DNA from: Ficedula albicollis
Lineage: Eukaryota; Chordata; Aves; Passeriformes; Muscicapidae
Assembly (NCBI RefSeq): GCF_000247815.1
Contig: NC_021686.1
Coordinates: 3,848,060-3,912,059 of the forward strand
Reading direction: 5' to 3'
DNA length: 64,000 bases
The notes under the pieces are model-generated. The model was given only the letters and a program-made list of their open reading frames with translations, was not told where the DNA came from and made no database searches. Below, in pieces: positions 50,501 through 64,000 of this stretch. The position numbers and the translations under genes were made by a program. Numbering within the stretch: position 1 is the first letter of the stretch; each line of letters opens with the position of its first letter.

Positions 50501-53500
50501 CTTGCAGAATAATTAATAATCCCTAGTAGATGCTGTCCTGGTACTGAAGGGTTTTCTTCTAAACAACGATCAATGAGGTTGTTGTGAAAGGTGTTTCTTC
50601 AGGTAGGTGTAGCTCTGTCTAAATGTCTGCATTTACAAACTTATCTGGTGGAAATGTGTGTGAGCACACTGCCTGTGTGTGTGCCAGGCCTGTGCACACC
50701 CAGGGCATGGCAGCAGCTCCCACTAGGGCAGAAAGAAACAGTGGCAGTGCCATCATTTGCTGGCAAACCAATATCTGTGCTCACATAGTAAATGCACCAC
50801 ATGGAAATTAAAAGAAAATGGCATTTTTTCTGCTGAGGCTCTGATTCTGGGTGTGTTTGTCACAGTTCCAGTGCAGGTCCTGGCCCTACAGACATCCCTG
50901 TGCTGTAAAAAGGGGGAGTTTCTGCAAAAAATTTGCAATGCAAAGTCAAAAGTCTCTTTGCAAGGTGCTGGTCTCACCTTGTTTAGTAAATATTTGTCCA
51001 CCTTGGCTTTTAGATTATTTATTGACTAATTTACACACCTGCGAGCCAGAGGAAGACAATGGTAGAGGGGCACTTGTATTTCTGTTCAGGCATTGCCTGA
51101 AAATCCACCACTGAAGAATTAATAACTACCTGTTATATTTTCTTGATTTATATTTAGAGCTCGTTGGTTCTATTTGTTTGCTTGGGATTTTTGTGTGCAT
51201 TTTGTTTTGGGATTTTTTTAGAAGTGGAAAATAATACCTATGAGGCATCTGTAGCTGATTAAAATATTCAGAGGTCCTCAGTATTTGACTCTTCCCTTGA
51301 TTTTGGGAACAGATTGCTGGTTTTGCTTCAGGAATCATTCATCTCTGGTTCCTGGTGTTTCTAGTTTTGTCTGGGATCAGAAAGGTGCAGCTGATCTGCT
51401 GCTTAATAGTTTCCTAGCAGCAAACTAGATTCAGAACAGTAGAAGTGGGAAAAAAAAAAAAAAACAACATCCCTTTTGTAGGCAGCTCTTTAGGGCTGTG
51501 AGTAGCTGGTGAAGTCCTGCAGCAGGGTAAGGAGGATGGAAACGCAGCTGCAAGAGCTGGGCTGTGCTTGGGCTGACAGACCAGGAGCAGGGGCTGGTAG
51601 AGCCCCAAGGTGGAATTACAGCATGCAGCTGGCCTTGCAGCACGGGCAGGATGAAGGAATCCTTCAGGAAGAAATCCAGAACAGCTACTTCTGGGTTAGG
51701 CAAGCACAGATCTTAATCTTGAGTTCTTGACAAGTATCTACTGAGGTCTTGGCCGGCTGGGTTTGCTGAGACACCTTTCTATTGGCCCAAAAGCAAGAAT
51801 AAATGGTATCAGCTAAAATTGGTGCAACCTTTCTGGCTGTGGTTCCCAAACACAGCACTTCCATGGGATGCCCTTGTGTGAGGGGTTGGCATTCAATGTA
51901 TTTCATTAAGAAACACCTTGAAGAAAACAGTGGAGCTGCACTGAACTGATTTTCCTGTGTATCCAGCCCTACAGAAATTAAGCAATAGAAAGCACAAGGG
52001 AACACGAGGCTTTCTGCTTTGTTTTGAAAAAGGATTGTCGCTGGTTTTTTCCTGTTCCAGTGCCAGCATGAAGCCTGTCAGAGGTCAAGCAGCAACTGCA
52101 TGATGCTCTCAGCCACAGGAGTTTGTTTTGGGAAGATCTGCAAGGAGCAGGGACTTGGACACAGTAATCTTTGTGTGAGTCCCTTTTTATTCTGTGCTCT
52201 GATTCTAGATAAAGTATTTACACCAAGGGTTCAGGCTGTGATTTACATCATACTTTGTACTAGAAACTGATAGATAACTTTGTTCTGGGAGCAGAGCTGA
52301 TCCTCAGTTCTCCAGGCTGCAATTCTGATTAACCCAAACTGGAGCCCAGTATTAAAGTATCCACTAAAATTGCCCCACTTTTTCAGCTTTCATTTGTGTT
52401 AAATAAAAGATGCAACTGTCAGTCACAACTTGAGTACTGTAAACTCTGGGAGTCCCTTTCATGTCACTTCTGAATGTTGCTTACTTCCACTTGAAAACAG
52501 AACAAAAGCTGTTTTACTGCTTGTACACAGCTGTTTCTGCAGAGCCCAGAGCTGGCCCTAAGCAGTTAATAGTGCAGGGAGTTGTTCCTGTGGAGCCTCT
52601 CTGTTTCTGGGCAGTGATGCTGATGTTCCTGCAGCTACAGGGAGCTTTTATTGCCAATCTGGGGAGCTGCAAAAGGCCAGGGGTTGGAAACTGCCATTAA
52701 AAGTGCCTCTGTTTTGTGAAAGCTGCACATCCTTTATGCTCTCATGATGGAATTCCCCCTAACAGATAACACAGGCCAAAAGTTAAAAATGTTACTATAG
52801 GAGGGAGTGTAGGTTAAAGTGCTTTTATATTTGTTAATCCTTTTATTCTCTCCAAATTAAAGTCCATCTCGAAAATCAAACAATAGTTCACTTACTGGAG
52901 TTACTTCCCTTTTGTGGTTTTTATGATCAGAAGTCATGTATCTCTTGCCAGCATGATCTCCAAGGTGTTTCAGCACAGTTCTCTGTTTATTTGAGTAATG
53001 CATCCTAAAAGAAATCCCTTGGAAAGTGTCCTGTGGCACAAGTGTTGGCTGCTTTGCTGCTGCTCCCAGTGGAAGGACTGGCCTGATAATGGTGAAAAAA
53101 ATCCTGAGAAGGGACAACTCCTTCATGTCTAGGGCCTGGTACTCATTTTCAGTTTTATCCTAAAAGAGAGGCAAAGTCCTAGGCATGCACAGAAGATCCC
53201 ACCATTAAACAAACTTCAGCTGGTTCTTAACACCTCTCCATTTCAGAATCCTGTGGTAAATCAGTGTTAAAGGGGCATTGCAAAGTTTGGAGCTGCATTT
53301 CTTGGTGGCTGTGCTGGCTGGGGGTGCTGTGTGCCCACAGAGCTCTGTCTCAGTCCTGCACTGCATCTGAGATAAATGAACATCATTCATTGCTTTCAAT
53401 AAGGTGGGATTTTTGTTAGTGATTTGTCCAGAAGATACATCTGATTCTAAATTGTGGGGATTTTTGAACTTGGTGTGTAGAGTGCCTTTTTTCTAACTCT

Positions 53501-55773
53501 CTCAAACGAGGCTCAGGGGAACAAGTTAGGGAAGGTTTGTCAAGTTTGTTGCATTGCTGTAATGACTTGTCAGACCAAGTTATTGAATGGGATTGGGAAG
53601 ATGGGATTTGGGTTTTTTGTATTTTATGCTTTTGTATTTTCTACTGGCTGCATTGAAAATGGTCATTTCTGCTGAATTTTAGTATTTGAAATTTAAAAAC
53701 TCCCATCCTTTCTCAAGTAATCTCTTTGTGAGAGTAGGGAGAGAAGTTCTCAGAGGAGCAGTCTGTGGTCCCTTAATGGTAAATGCTTGCACTTAGGTTG
53801 GAACTATATTAAAAAGGTTCCTTTTCCTCATGACTCCTCAAACCTGATTCAGAGAATCTGGACAGGAGGAAGGATATGCCTCTCAGAGAAAAAAAAATCA
53901 CCTGCTGAATTAAAAACGTTTCTGTTTTGTTGTATTCATGATTTTTTTTCAGCCATTCCATCAATTGTTTTAAAAAATCTGCATTGAAATGATAGCAAAT
54001 GGAAAACTAAAGTCCTGCAAACGTGATGGGAACAGATGTGAACTTCAGTCCCTTTGAATGCATGGCTTCCCAAGTCATCCAGAAAGTTTCTCCTGAACAA
54101 GAAAGGAAAACCTGGGCTCTCTGTATTGAGTTTCCATTTGTGCTGTCTCAGAGTTTCCCAATGCACTGGGGCTGAGAGGAGTCTGTGTGGCTGGCAGGAT
54201 GCTTTAATGAATTAAACAGATCTGGTTTTCTATCATTATAACCCCAATACTTTTTATTGATTCATGCAAACTTCAGAGATTCTTTTCCTCTGAAGGAAAG
54301 AGGACTTAATGAAAATACATAATTTGGCAGTTAGGATGTTTTCTGCTCTCATCTCTCTTTTTTTTTTTTGTTCCTTATTCTAGCAGTTTTAGGAGTGTAG
54401 AGTTGGGGTACTGATTTACAGCAAAAAGGGTAATGGTTTCTTTCTGAATGTGTGAGAAGGTGGGAAATAATGCAAACAGAAAAGCAGCTTGAAGCAATTA
54501 GGTGAGTTAGTCTGGAATAAAGGGCTGCAAGTGCTCTTCTCCAGGAACACACGATTTCTGGAACAAGTCACAGATTGAAAACAGAGCCCAGGAGATTTCA
54601 ACATCCATTATTGTTCACCTGTGCATCCGAGGAGCTCATAAAAGTACAGTTTCTGGAAGGGAATCTCACTTCAGTGTATGTCAATATACATGTTGCCTTG
54701 ATAGAAATAACACTATGAATAATATGTTAAATAATTCAGGTATTTTAAGTAAACCTCTTTATCTGAAAACTAAGCAGGTTTGCAAACTGGTGTCACAAGG
54801 CATTGAAGATATAGCATCAAGCAACTCACTTTATTCTGATAGTAATTTTATTTTTAACTTGGCACAGATGAATATGGGGAATTGAAAATGTTACAGCTAC
54901 CATATCCCTTTCCTTTCCCATCTTCTCTTGAATCATATATGAAATTTTAAAAATACATTTTCTACACATATGTACCTGTTAAAATGGCAAAAGTTGAAAC
55001 TAGAATGTGAACAGTGACTAGTTAACAATTCTTAGGCTGAGTTTTGGAGTCAGCCATTTGCTTAGGCTGAATTGTAATTGCCCATCTTGTCATGAACTAA
55101 CATATTTATTCATTTCAAGACTGTTCCAAAGTGGTTTGTTATGTCAGTTTGCTGGGGTTTGTTCTATCTATATATTTTTTCTAATATTTTCTAAGCCACT
55201 GTTTCATGTGCTCTGTGGTAGGTGTTGGAAAAATCATTGAGTCCTTACAAATTAAAATTGTATTTGGTTGCAATACCAGTGCCCTGAGGAAAAGGCTGCA
55301 CTGAGATCTGACTAGAACACCAGAAAATTCTCCAGAGTGGTGTCTTTCTGTAAGTTTTTGATGGCAGCAAAAGTTTTGTGTTTTCTTAGGTGCCCAAACT
55401 GATCAATTACAAGTAATTTCAGAAGAAATCCAGACTTTGTTATTTGGAGAGTTTATGTGCTATGGGGGTTTGTGACAGCTCCTCCTCATTCATGACTCTC
55501 AGCAGGAGGAATCTCAAATTTTACTGTGCTTCAAAGGAAGCATTCCCCAACAATAACCAGAGCTGGCTTTAACCCACAGCCCCAGCAAGAGCAGATTTTA
55601 CATCTCTGTTGGTTGTTTTATTCCCTGGATGAGATGGGGGTGAAGCTGAGAAGCTGATTAACCCAAAGGATACAAATGGAGGTGTTGGTATCTTGCTAAT
55701 CCTTGGTTATTACAGAGGACAGCTGTGTAGGTGATAAATAGGAAATCAGGGTGGAACTCACACCAAATATCTA

Positions 55774-55828
55774 CAGTATTTTATATATATATATATATAA
55801 AAAAATATAAAATATCCAGTATTTTATA
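55774..55828. repeat. TA microsatellite flanked by a repeated 12-mer
   Basis: CAGTATTTTATA at 55774 leads into a TA repeat at 55782-55799 and then recurs at 55817-55828 after an A-rich stretch. The AT-only core could form a cruciform-like structure. This is simple repeat DNA. Confidence 0.85.
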
Positions 55829-56974
55829 CACTGACCTCACAGTTACAAGGAGCCAAACCCAAACACACAGACAGGATCTGTGAAAACAAAGAGGAAAGAG
55901 GCGCTGGTTTGATTTGCTTTGCAGAGTCAGGACTGTCAATACAGCAGAAGTCCGACCCAAAATCAGCTTGACTACAGAAGTGGGTGCAGGTTTGGCCTCA
56001 CCTCTTCACCACCTGTGGGCTCTTTCTCCCTGCTGGAGAAGAAAAGGAAAAGCTCTCAGAGCTGTCACACACTTCATTCATCTGCAGGGGCAAATGAGTC
56101 CCATGGGCCCAGCCAGCAGCAGTGACATCAGGGACCGAGGCAGGCAGGGAGTAACTCCAAAACAAACAGCATGCCAGACTTTTAAAAGCAAGTAAACTCT
56201 CTGTTAGCCAGGGATGCAGCCTGGTGGTTTATATTCAGGTGTAGGACAGGTTTCAGTACCTACATTTCTGATGTCAAGCCATGTTCATGACTTTGTTGCA
56301 ATTTGAAATGTAAATTAACATGCCACACGTAACCTTCTAACTATTTGTGTTTCTTGCTGGTTTGAAATAATTTGCTGTGGCATTTGGATGTATAGAAATA
56401 AAGTCACTTAAATGCCATAAAATGATCCTCTGATGAAATACTGTTTAATGGTAGTTGCAAGTGATTTGGTGTTGATATTTAGGGATGTGTTTGTGGATGT
56501 AGGTAGATTATAAAATAGTTCAACACAGCATGAATAAAAGGGAGAATGCTTATTCTTCTACCAACTGCTTCTATAGTGAACTTACATCTTGTTTACCACT
56601 TCTGCACAAAGAAAATGGATGTAATCCCTCACTCAGCATGTCCTGGGATTTGGGAATGGGACCCATGAACAGCTGAAAGGGGGATTTGTGTGCAGGCTGC
56701 TGTGCTTCCCTTGCTTTAGAGCCTCCTCTGCTTTCCAGTGCAGAGGGAGATGTTTCCTGGGGCTTGCACTGAGCCAGGACTGCTCAGCCTCTCACACTGC
56801 CCTGACAGGGAGGAGAGGGGGCACAGCCATCCCAGGGGATATTCCAGATGTTTTGTATTCCACTGGGAATCATGCTCAGCTAGGAGGGAAAAGCTCAGGA
56901 ATTGGCTGGGCTGCACAATTAGTGTGGAGTGACTTGTTCATTTGCACCACTTGTTTTTCTTGGGGTTTATTTCT

Positions 56975-57036
56975 CCTTCCTTCCTTCCTTCCTTCCTTCC
57001 TTCCTCCCTTCCTCCCTTCCTCCCTTCCTCCCTTTT
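56975..57036 (+). repeat. (CCTT)n/(CCTTCCTC)n pyrimidine microsatellite
   Basis: About seven CCTT units are followed by a second phase of CTCCCTTC-type units, making a pure pyrimidine tract of about 60 nt. Such polypurine-polypyrimidine mirror tracts can adopt triplex (H-DNA) structures; that is family knowledge, not shown here. Confidence 0.95.
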
Positions 57037-60000
57037 CATAACAATCTCTTATTCTATTTCAGTTGTTAAATTGCTCTGATCCCAATTCATGGTTTTTCCT
57101 GTTTTTACCCCTCCTATTCTCTCCCCATGCCCCTGGTGGGAGTGAGCAGGTGGCTCTATGGGATCTGAATTGCCAGTGGGGTTTAAGCCAGGCCAGGAGG
57201 GGCTGAAATGGCTCATGGTCCTTGCTTTGTATCCAGACAGAGAGTTCCTGCTCTGAGTTGCCTTTCAGGTTTGAGAAGGTGGTGAGTTCAGCTCTTCATG
57301 TTACGGCCAACAGCCAGGGAATTGTTTGTCATCATCAGACTCCAGGCACTGTCAGATTACTGCCTGTGCTTCACTGCCACAGTCCAAGCAGGGAGTGCAA
57401 GTACTGGCAGGTGCAGGTGGGCTGATTCTGAGCCCAGAGCTCTTTGCATTTCCTGCCCAGTGCCCTTCAGGAGTCCCTCAGCTCCCTGTGCTGTGTGGCA
57501 GCAGCAGCTCCTCGTGTGCCTGTGCACAGACACAGAAAAGGCTCCAGAAGTTCAGGTGTCTTTCATCTCCCGTTCTCCCCATCTCATTTTGAGATTCAAG
57601 ATCTAGCCTAGTTTTGTTTTCTGCCCTTTCTCACAAAAGTGCTCGTGTAAAGAGCCTTTATTTCCATTCTGATGCACCCATCCTGCCTTCTAAAATTACC
57701 TCTGGTTCCATAAAAAAAAAAGACATTTCCAGGAAGTGCAGTTGCACATACATGAATTGTAGCTCTTGGTGTTTGGGAGGAGTAACACTGGCTCTGTGTT
57801 TTTAGCCATGTTTGAACATTGATTGTGGTTTAGAGTGTCCTGATCCTCTGATGCTGCTGTGGATAGACCTGTTCTTTCTCCTTTGGCAAAATTGGCTTTT
57901 CTAGGTATTAATTCTCTAAATGTCTGTGTTTAGTAATTTCACACACATATGTACAGCTTTCCATAAAGCTAATTTTCTCTTTATATTCTAGCATCATATC
58001 TGTTTTAGTGTGCTGGCTTGTGCAGTGGGTTTGTGTTTCCTGGGTGTGACACCCCAGTGACCTGCTCACATCAACTATTTACTGTCACATCGTGGGTTTT
58101 CTACAGAGATGTGAATAATACCTAATTTGACCTGCCATGCCAAAACTTCCACCTTGCTCCACTGTGCAATAGAACACCTATTAGGAGGTGAAATCTTAGG
58201 AATTTATTTCAGTTCTCTCTTTCAAAAATTTATCAAGTTTTAACATGCTGTCCGGTTCTTTCTGCCAAAATGTCTTCCAGCAGTAAAAATCCGCCATTAG
58301 TTGGCTGCAGACTTTTGGGAAGATGTTTGGATTTTAGAGTTTGTGATATTATCAGTAACAAAATGATTTAGAACTTGCTGCACAGTTCAGCTATTAATAT
58401 TGATTTGATCAGTTTTGTCAGTGCCTTAATTTGCCATGTAGATAAAAATGCCTTACCTTCATGTCTATCAACTGTGGGCAGCTTTCTGCTTGTGAGGCTG
58501 ACATTTTATACTATCCTGCTATGGAATTTATTTATCTTTTTTCTGTAAACTAAAAAAAGCAAATCATTCTGTAGGTGAGGTTCTGTGCCCTGCCTGGGTC
58601 CCAGGCATGCTGCACTAGCAGGGAGACAGCTCTTCCATATTGACACCATCTGAGTAAAGAACACAGCAAAAATCTTTGTCTGTGGCACAGGGCTGGGAGC
58701 AAAATATTCCATCAAGTCCACAGAGTAGCAGCTATGGACAAACTCATCAAAATCTGTAATACTGCAGGAGATAAAGGAGGGAAAACTGAAGCCTTGTTCT
58801 CAAATGACACCCATCCATGGGTGAAAGCAGGCAGCAGCTTTGACAGCTTTAAAATCTTAATTTGAGTGACTTGTTTTATCTGTGCTTTGTCCTCCACTGC
58901 AAACACAATTTTACATATGAAGCCTCTTTGAGAGAAAGGGGTTCTCAAAGCTGATAAAAATTTAAAGTTAGATGCCAAATATGAGTTCTTTGTAACTTCC
59001 CTAGCATGGTCAAATTTGGAATGTTTCTGTCTAGGCTGGGTTATATTTCCACAGGTGAAGCACAAAAAATATTTCTATTTTTTAGTAACCAGGTTGGTGG
59101 TTAATGTCTGGCTGTCACCACAGCAGACTCAGGGACCCGAATTTCCACCATTTCCTTAATCCAGTGGGAAGCTCCTGCATTTCCTTTCAGTTTTAAGGCT
59201 CTGCTGCTCAGTCCTCCTGGGCTATCACAGTTCAAGCCAGGGTGGCACTGGCTGCTGTGAGGATCCTCACTGGAGCGAGGCAATGGAGATGAGCAAAACC
59301 CAAAGCAAAAACCACAAACCTGCACCAGCTCTGGGACACTGGCACTGCTCACAGGGATTTCTAATTTAGTCCACTAGCAAGCTGAATTAATATGCTGCAG
59401 AATTCTTAGATACAGGTAAGCCAAATTTGGCTTTCCATTTCTCACAGCAAAAAAAAGACACTCGATACTTTAAAAATATCACATCATTTATTATGGTGAA
59501 ATCAAGCATTAAACACGGTGGTGAACAGATAAAATAACTGTCTTGAGAACTAACTGAAAGTCAGGATGGACATGGATCAGAATATTCAAATTACTTCCAA
59601 ATGCTTTCTGTTTATAGTTGGATTTGTTACATAATTCAGGTTAAATAATCTGCAAATTCTTTATCTGTTTTTGATGCCAAAGCTATCACAGATCTCTTGT
59701 GACACTCCCCTGGTATGAGCCTATGATTTTGCTACAGAAACATTGATAGAAATCAGTATAAAAGTGTTACTCTATATCTGTGCATTTGTGCTAAACACCT
59801 ATTTTAAATTTTATAATCTTCTCTTGTAAGAATTTATTTTGTTTTCCTTCTTGTTCTGCACATTTTACAGACAAATTTATTTTCTTTTTCAAGGTGCACA
59901 GATGTAGGTCCCTCCCTCCACCCCCAAACTGGACTAAACCCATCAGTTGTTACACCAGTCCATGTAAATAATTTGGTCCTGAATTATATGAGGGTAGTGT

Positions 60001-63000
60001 AAGTATGGTGGTGAGAACTTTTCTGCCTCCATTTTTATACTTAAAAAGGTTCTTCCAGCTGATTTTTACAACCCAGATGATCCATTCTTCTTTTACTATC
60101 ACTTAACATTTTTTGCAGATTTTTGTCTCTGTTGCTGTTACTGATAAAGAATTTCTGTAGACTGGGTTGTGTTTGTATCAGCAAAATCTGTGAAATTCAT
60201 TATATATACAGCTAAAAAGAAAATGGAAAATACACACTTATATTGGTTCCAGGAACTATAAATTTATTTGAGCTGTAACATTATTTCAAAGTGATTTCTT
60301 GTCAAGGATAAAATTATTTTAAAAATATGTTCTTTTCTTAAAATAGTTGAAAATGTATTTTCAGTAATATATTACTATGGCAGCAAAAAGTAGAATAAAT
60401 AAAATCTGAACCTGATGAAGAGGAAGGAAGGAACAGGGTAATTTAGAACTGAAATTATTCTGGAGCTGATCTTTAAATATTTCCAGGGAAGGAGCCTGCT
60501 ATGGGATTTGAAGCTGCAATGCTTCAGGCAGCTGTAAATTGATTTAAGTGACAATGCCATTGGATTTCAGTTCCTCACTTTGGAATGAACTGTGTAATTG
60601 TGTTTCCTAGAACTTTCTCCTCAGTGATGGTGAAGGATCAAAAACGGTGGTGTGCACTTTTGAATAGTTTATAGGTAAAGAAAGTGATTCAGAAAGTTTT
60701 ATTTAAAATAGTGTCATATAGCACCTTGCATTCTGTGTGCTGCAGAGCCTGGTGCACGTGTGTTCTTGCTGTTCCTGAATTGAATTCAGATTTTCTACTT
60801 ACTCTGGGACAGAGGTGAATTTTGTTCACAGCTGCTGCTGCCTCCTCTCACATCTTGTTCCTGCTGTTGATGGAAAGGCTTCCTTAGCTCAGGATTTTCA
60901 TTCATCCTCTGGATCCTGAGCACATGACTGGAGTGCCTTTCTAAGGAGCAGAGCGGTGAAAGCAAAGTTCTTTCACCAGCAGTTGTTTTGGAATTTTGTT
61001 AATGCCATCAAACTTCTCAGGCACAAATTATTCACTTCTGGGCTGAATAATGAGCTCAGCTGAATGAAATGAGTTCCTTGCAGAGCTGCCATTAGCAGTG
61101 AAATTCTGCTCAGATGAGCTCCATTCAGAGCAATCTGAGCCACAGGTTGTGGGTTCACACGCTAAAATAAAGTGTTAAAATCTGCTCCTGGACAGGGGGA
61201 GAGGGTTTGTTTGAGAATTAAATAATTCTAACAGGATTGTGTCTTGCTAATCGGTTTTTTCGTGTTCTGGGTTTGTCTTTGCCTGATTCATTGTAGCACC
61301 AACCAGTTAAACTTTTCACCTGAGCCTCACCTGTGGCAGATGAGAGCTGGATGTGGAGAGGGCAGGATGGATCATTTGGGAAAGGGTGGCAGCTGGTGCT
61401 TTGTTTTTGCTGCTCCACAGGCATCACATGTCCCCTGTGCACAGCATGTGGGGTTTTGTTTGAGTGTCAGGGAGAAGATGTGTCCCTGGGTCAGATCAGC
61501 GTTGAGGAAAGGGTGAGGGAAGCACATCCTGCGTGCACCTTGCCCAAGCTGCAGCCCCAGGGCTGTGTGTGCTGGGGCAGTGCCAGGAGGGCGCAGGGCA
61601 GGCAGGCAGGAGGTGCAGGTGGCCCTGGTGACAGCAGGAGGAGTTATTGACGTGCCATCAGGGTGATTTGCCTGCCAGCACAGCTCCCTGCCCAGCTCAG
61701 TGCTCCCAGGCACTGCATGGGTCTGTCACCTTCCCCGGGAACCCGGCGATAATTCACCCTGTGAATGGTGCTGGGAGAGGGGAGGGGCCATTCAGCACAA
61801 AAGCTGACAAAATCTGATTGTTAAGCGCCAGTCAGTACATTTAACTTCATGTCTCTCTAAAGAGCGAGGAGGCAGAGAAATACCTTGTATTACACAGAGA
61901 CATGTTACAGGAGACAAATGCCAAGTGAATGCTTTTATAAAACTGCTGTGCTTTAAAGTGTTTTGCAGTCAACAGCCTGGCTTCTGTCTGCCCTTCCTTG
62001 TGACAGTGTGCCACAGACCTTAAACCAACAAAAAGCCCTGGAATATCCTGCTCTGGCTGCTTGGCAAAGAGCTGTGTTCAGCTCTGCCTTCTTTGGATCC
62101 CCCAGCACACACCTTCTGCCTTGGCTGTTCTGGAACTTGCACTTTTGTTTGCAGATTTGCTGTCAATTCAGGCAAATGGCACCTTGGCTAGGAGGTGAAT
62201 GTAATACCAATACAGATGTTTTGTAGGCAAAAAAGATTGGCAAAAGTAGTAGTGGAAGGAAAGAAGAATGGAAATCCTGATTATCGGGTAGAGAAATAAT
62301 AATCAGATCTGCTGAGCTGTGATTTGTGTAGCAAAGGCAGCACTTGGAAGCAGAGGGAATGTGTTGTAGGAAAGTTTGCCAAAATTCCTTGTGCCCTTAG
62401 GTGGAAAGTTGAGTTTAAAAGGTGTGAAACAGTTTTAAATATGGTCAGTGAATAGGTCCAGAGTTTGTTCTACTGGTGGTGTAACCAAGCAGGGACTTAA
62501 AAATGGATTATGGATAGTTCCTGAGAAGAATATTGTTTTTGTAAAAGCTTTTTCTCCTGGCTGTGCTGGAGACAAAGGACTGAGCAAAAAGACTTGGTCA
62601 GAAATATCTGTCAACAAGCAAAACTTTCAGAGCTGAACTGAACTTTGTTTTTTTGTCATTCAAACCAATCTAAGAATCATTAAAATACCAGCTGAAACCA
62701 AGGTTCTCAAATAAGTACCACTCTAGAATTGGAGGGATTTTTAAAGTATGGCAATTTGCAGTAAGCTGTAAGGGACAATTATTAATTACTCCACCAGAAT
62801 GTGTCTTGTTTCCTATGAAAAAGGAATAATTTGATCTGCCAGTTTACACCATGTAGTTTTCATTAGGTTGAAAACATACCTGGCCAAACGTGGGGATAGG
62901 ATTAGGAGTTTGAATAGAGTATGTAGGTCATCACCCTTTTTAGTTTACCTAAAACCATAAAGGGTTGAAACTAAGATTTACTTTGTCCTTGTCCACCAGG

Positions 63001-64000
63001 TTGAAATAACTAACCTGAATGCCTTAAACATAAGGATTTTCTCATTTGGTTCTTAATTTCTTGTAAAGACTCCATAAATACTTAAATTTCTGCAGTCTCT
63101 AGTGGAATCTGTTAATAGCCTCACACAATGTCAAGGAAAATCATTGGTGCAGTGTTTAGAAATGGAGTTAAGTCAAATGTTCCACTAGTTGCTCTTTGTT
63201 GAAATTATTGACATCTTGATTTGTTATATAAGAAACCTTCATTTATTTGCCTTTCCATTAAAACTTTTTTCAGTTTTTTTGTTCCTTTGGAACTCCCTTA
63301 AATGATTGGAGTCAGGCAAAATTTTCCCATTATCAAATCTTCTTTTTTATATTTCTTATATTTTGGGAACAAGAAGAGAAATGATTTCCTTGACTGCTTT
63401 TCCTCAAACCATAGCAGTGTGTGCTCTCCTCCTGCCACATCCTGCCCCACCCTGAATTGCAGTGTTCATATTTCAGTCTCTAATGGGAAACTCCTTTTTT
63501 GTGTGCTTTCACAACTTGGTGTCATTCAGCAAACTTTTATGCAGGTAAGATGAGAAAAAAAAAAAAAACCCCAACAATTTCAATTATATTGTATTACTTT
63601 GTGTTTAAGTTACCATTATGGATCTAATGGTGCTCTGTTTGCTGCTTCATGTTCTGGTGAATTGGCGTGGGGGTCACAAACCACATTAGCTTTTTCATCC
63701 TAAGCAACATCAGAAAAGATAAACTTGAAGCCTCAAACACCATTTTTAATCTCAGAAAAATAGCAGTGATTTCATTCACGTGTTTTTCAATCAACAGCAA
63801 GCAAATCAAATCTCCATGCTGGCTAAAAATGCTTAGCACAATTGCAATTCATGCCTACTGCTGAAAAAGCTAAATTACTTATAAAAACATTATTTGAACA
63901 AACACTTCAGAGATGCATTGATATTTCTGAAATCATTTGTAGGTATTTATTACATACATTTTGCAAACATTCCAGGTTCCTATTTTTGCTGTGCACCTGC
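57037..64000. other. Unique AT-rich non-coding sequence to the window end
   Basis: No gene is recognised. Features are limited to short A/T homopolymers (for example A14 at 63555-63568). The interval 61550-61770 is GC-richer and contains CCCCGGGAACCCGGCG, followed by AT-rich sequence that might be conserved non-coding DNA. All open frames are short and unrecognised. Confidence 0.65.

Larger units (their letters stand above)
43994..56974. other. Unique non-coding sequence
   Basis: No gene is recognised over this 13-kb stretch. It includes a duplication at 44441-44576, A/T homopolymers at 49036, 51450 and 54358, and a TA microsatellite at 55782-55799. The interval 46380-46750 is GC-richer, with a C3G9 run near 46400. 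A 122-codon frame at 47281-47649 and a 149-codon minus frame at 46312-46761 show no domain and no flanking splice logic that I can defend. Confidence 0.65.

Noticed and set aside
52857..53126. 89-codon minus-strand frame with a plausible amino-acid composition
   Set aside because: No family resemblance, no splice or start context, and length within chance expectation for this window.
59220..59245. Possible tRNA B-box (GTTCAAGCC)
   Set aside because: There is no matching A-box or cloverleaf folding around it.

Overview
This window looks like non-coding vertebrate DNA, most likely from a bird and probably a songbird. That assignment is an inference. It rests on general base composition, CpG depletion, very low density of interspersed repeats, absence of recognisable mammalian Alu or L1 sequence, and one minus-strand element that resembles a passerine retroviral LTR. 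I see no protein-coding gene, rRNA, tRNA, CRISPR array or bacterial-type operon. Outside tandem repeats and homopolymers every open frame is short (at most about 180 codons) and none matches a family I recognise. The region is best read as a gene desert or the inside of a very large intron. Long T-tracts outnumber long A-tracts on the + strand (11 versus 5 runs of at least 12), which weakly favours an intron of a + strand gene.

Layout. 1-9084 is unique AT-rich sequence with a 48-bp duplication and a compact inverted repeat near 3.9 kb. 9085-10297 is a 62-66-bp minisatellite interrupted by a 100-nt poly-G block. 10298-10800 is a CpG-enriched patch. 13052-13348 is an 18-20-bp minisatellite that runs directly into a 2,121-nt pure poly-G block. 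15470-23150 is unique sequence with two small duplications. 23151-24240 is a 72-bp minisatellite of 15 copies in two intermixed subtypes. 26112-29435 is a direct duplication of a 1,629-bp segment with a 66-nt junction copied from inside the unit. 38725-40148 is a 712-bp tandem duplication. About 41997-42375 is a probable solo LTR on the minus strand. 43894-43993 is an exactly symmetric A22-G56-A22 block. The rest, to 64000, is unique sequence with microsatellites.

The main messages are about structure rather than genes. Three homopolymer blocks look like filled assembly gaps, two of them located at minisatellites. The window also carries an unusual number of direct duplications, from 24 bp to 1.7 kb. 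I found no convincing new biological system. The observations most worth following are the templated junction of the 1.7-kb duplication, the subtype organisation of the 72-bp array and the artificial-looking homopolymer blocks.
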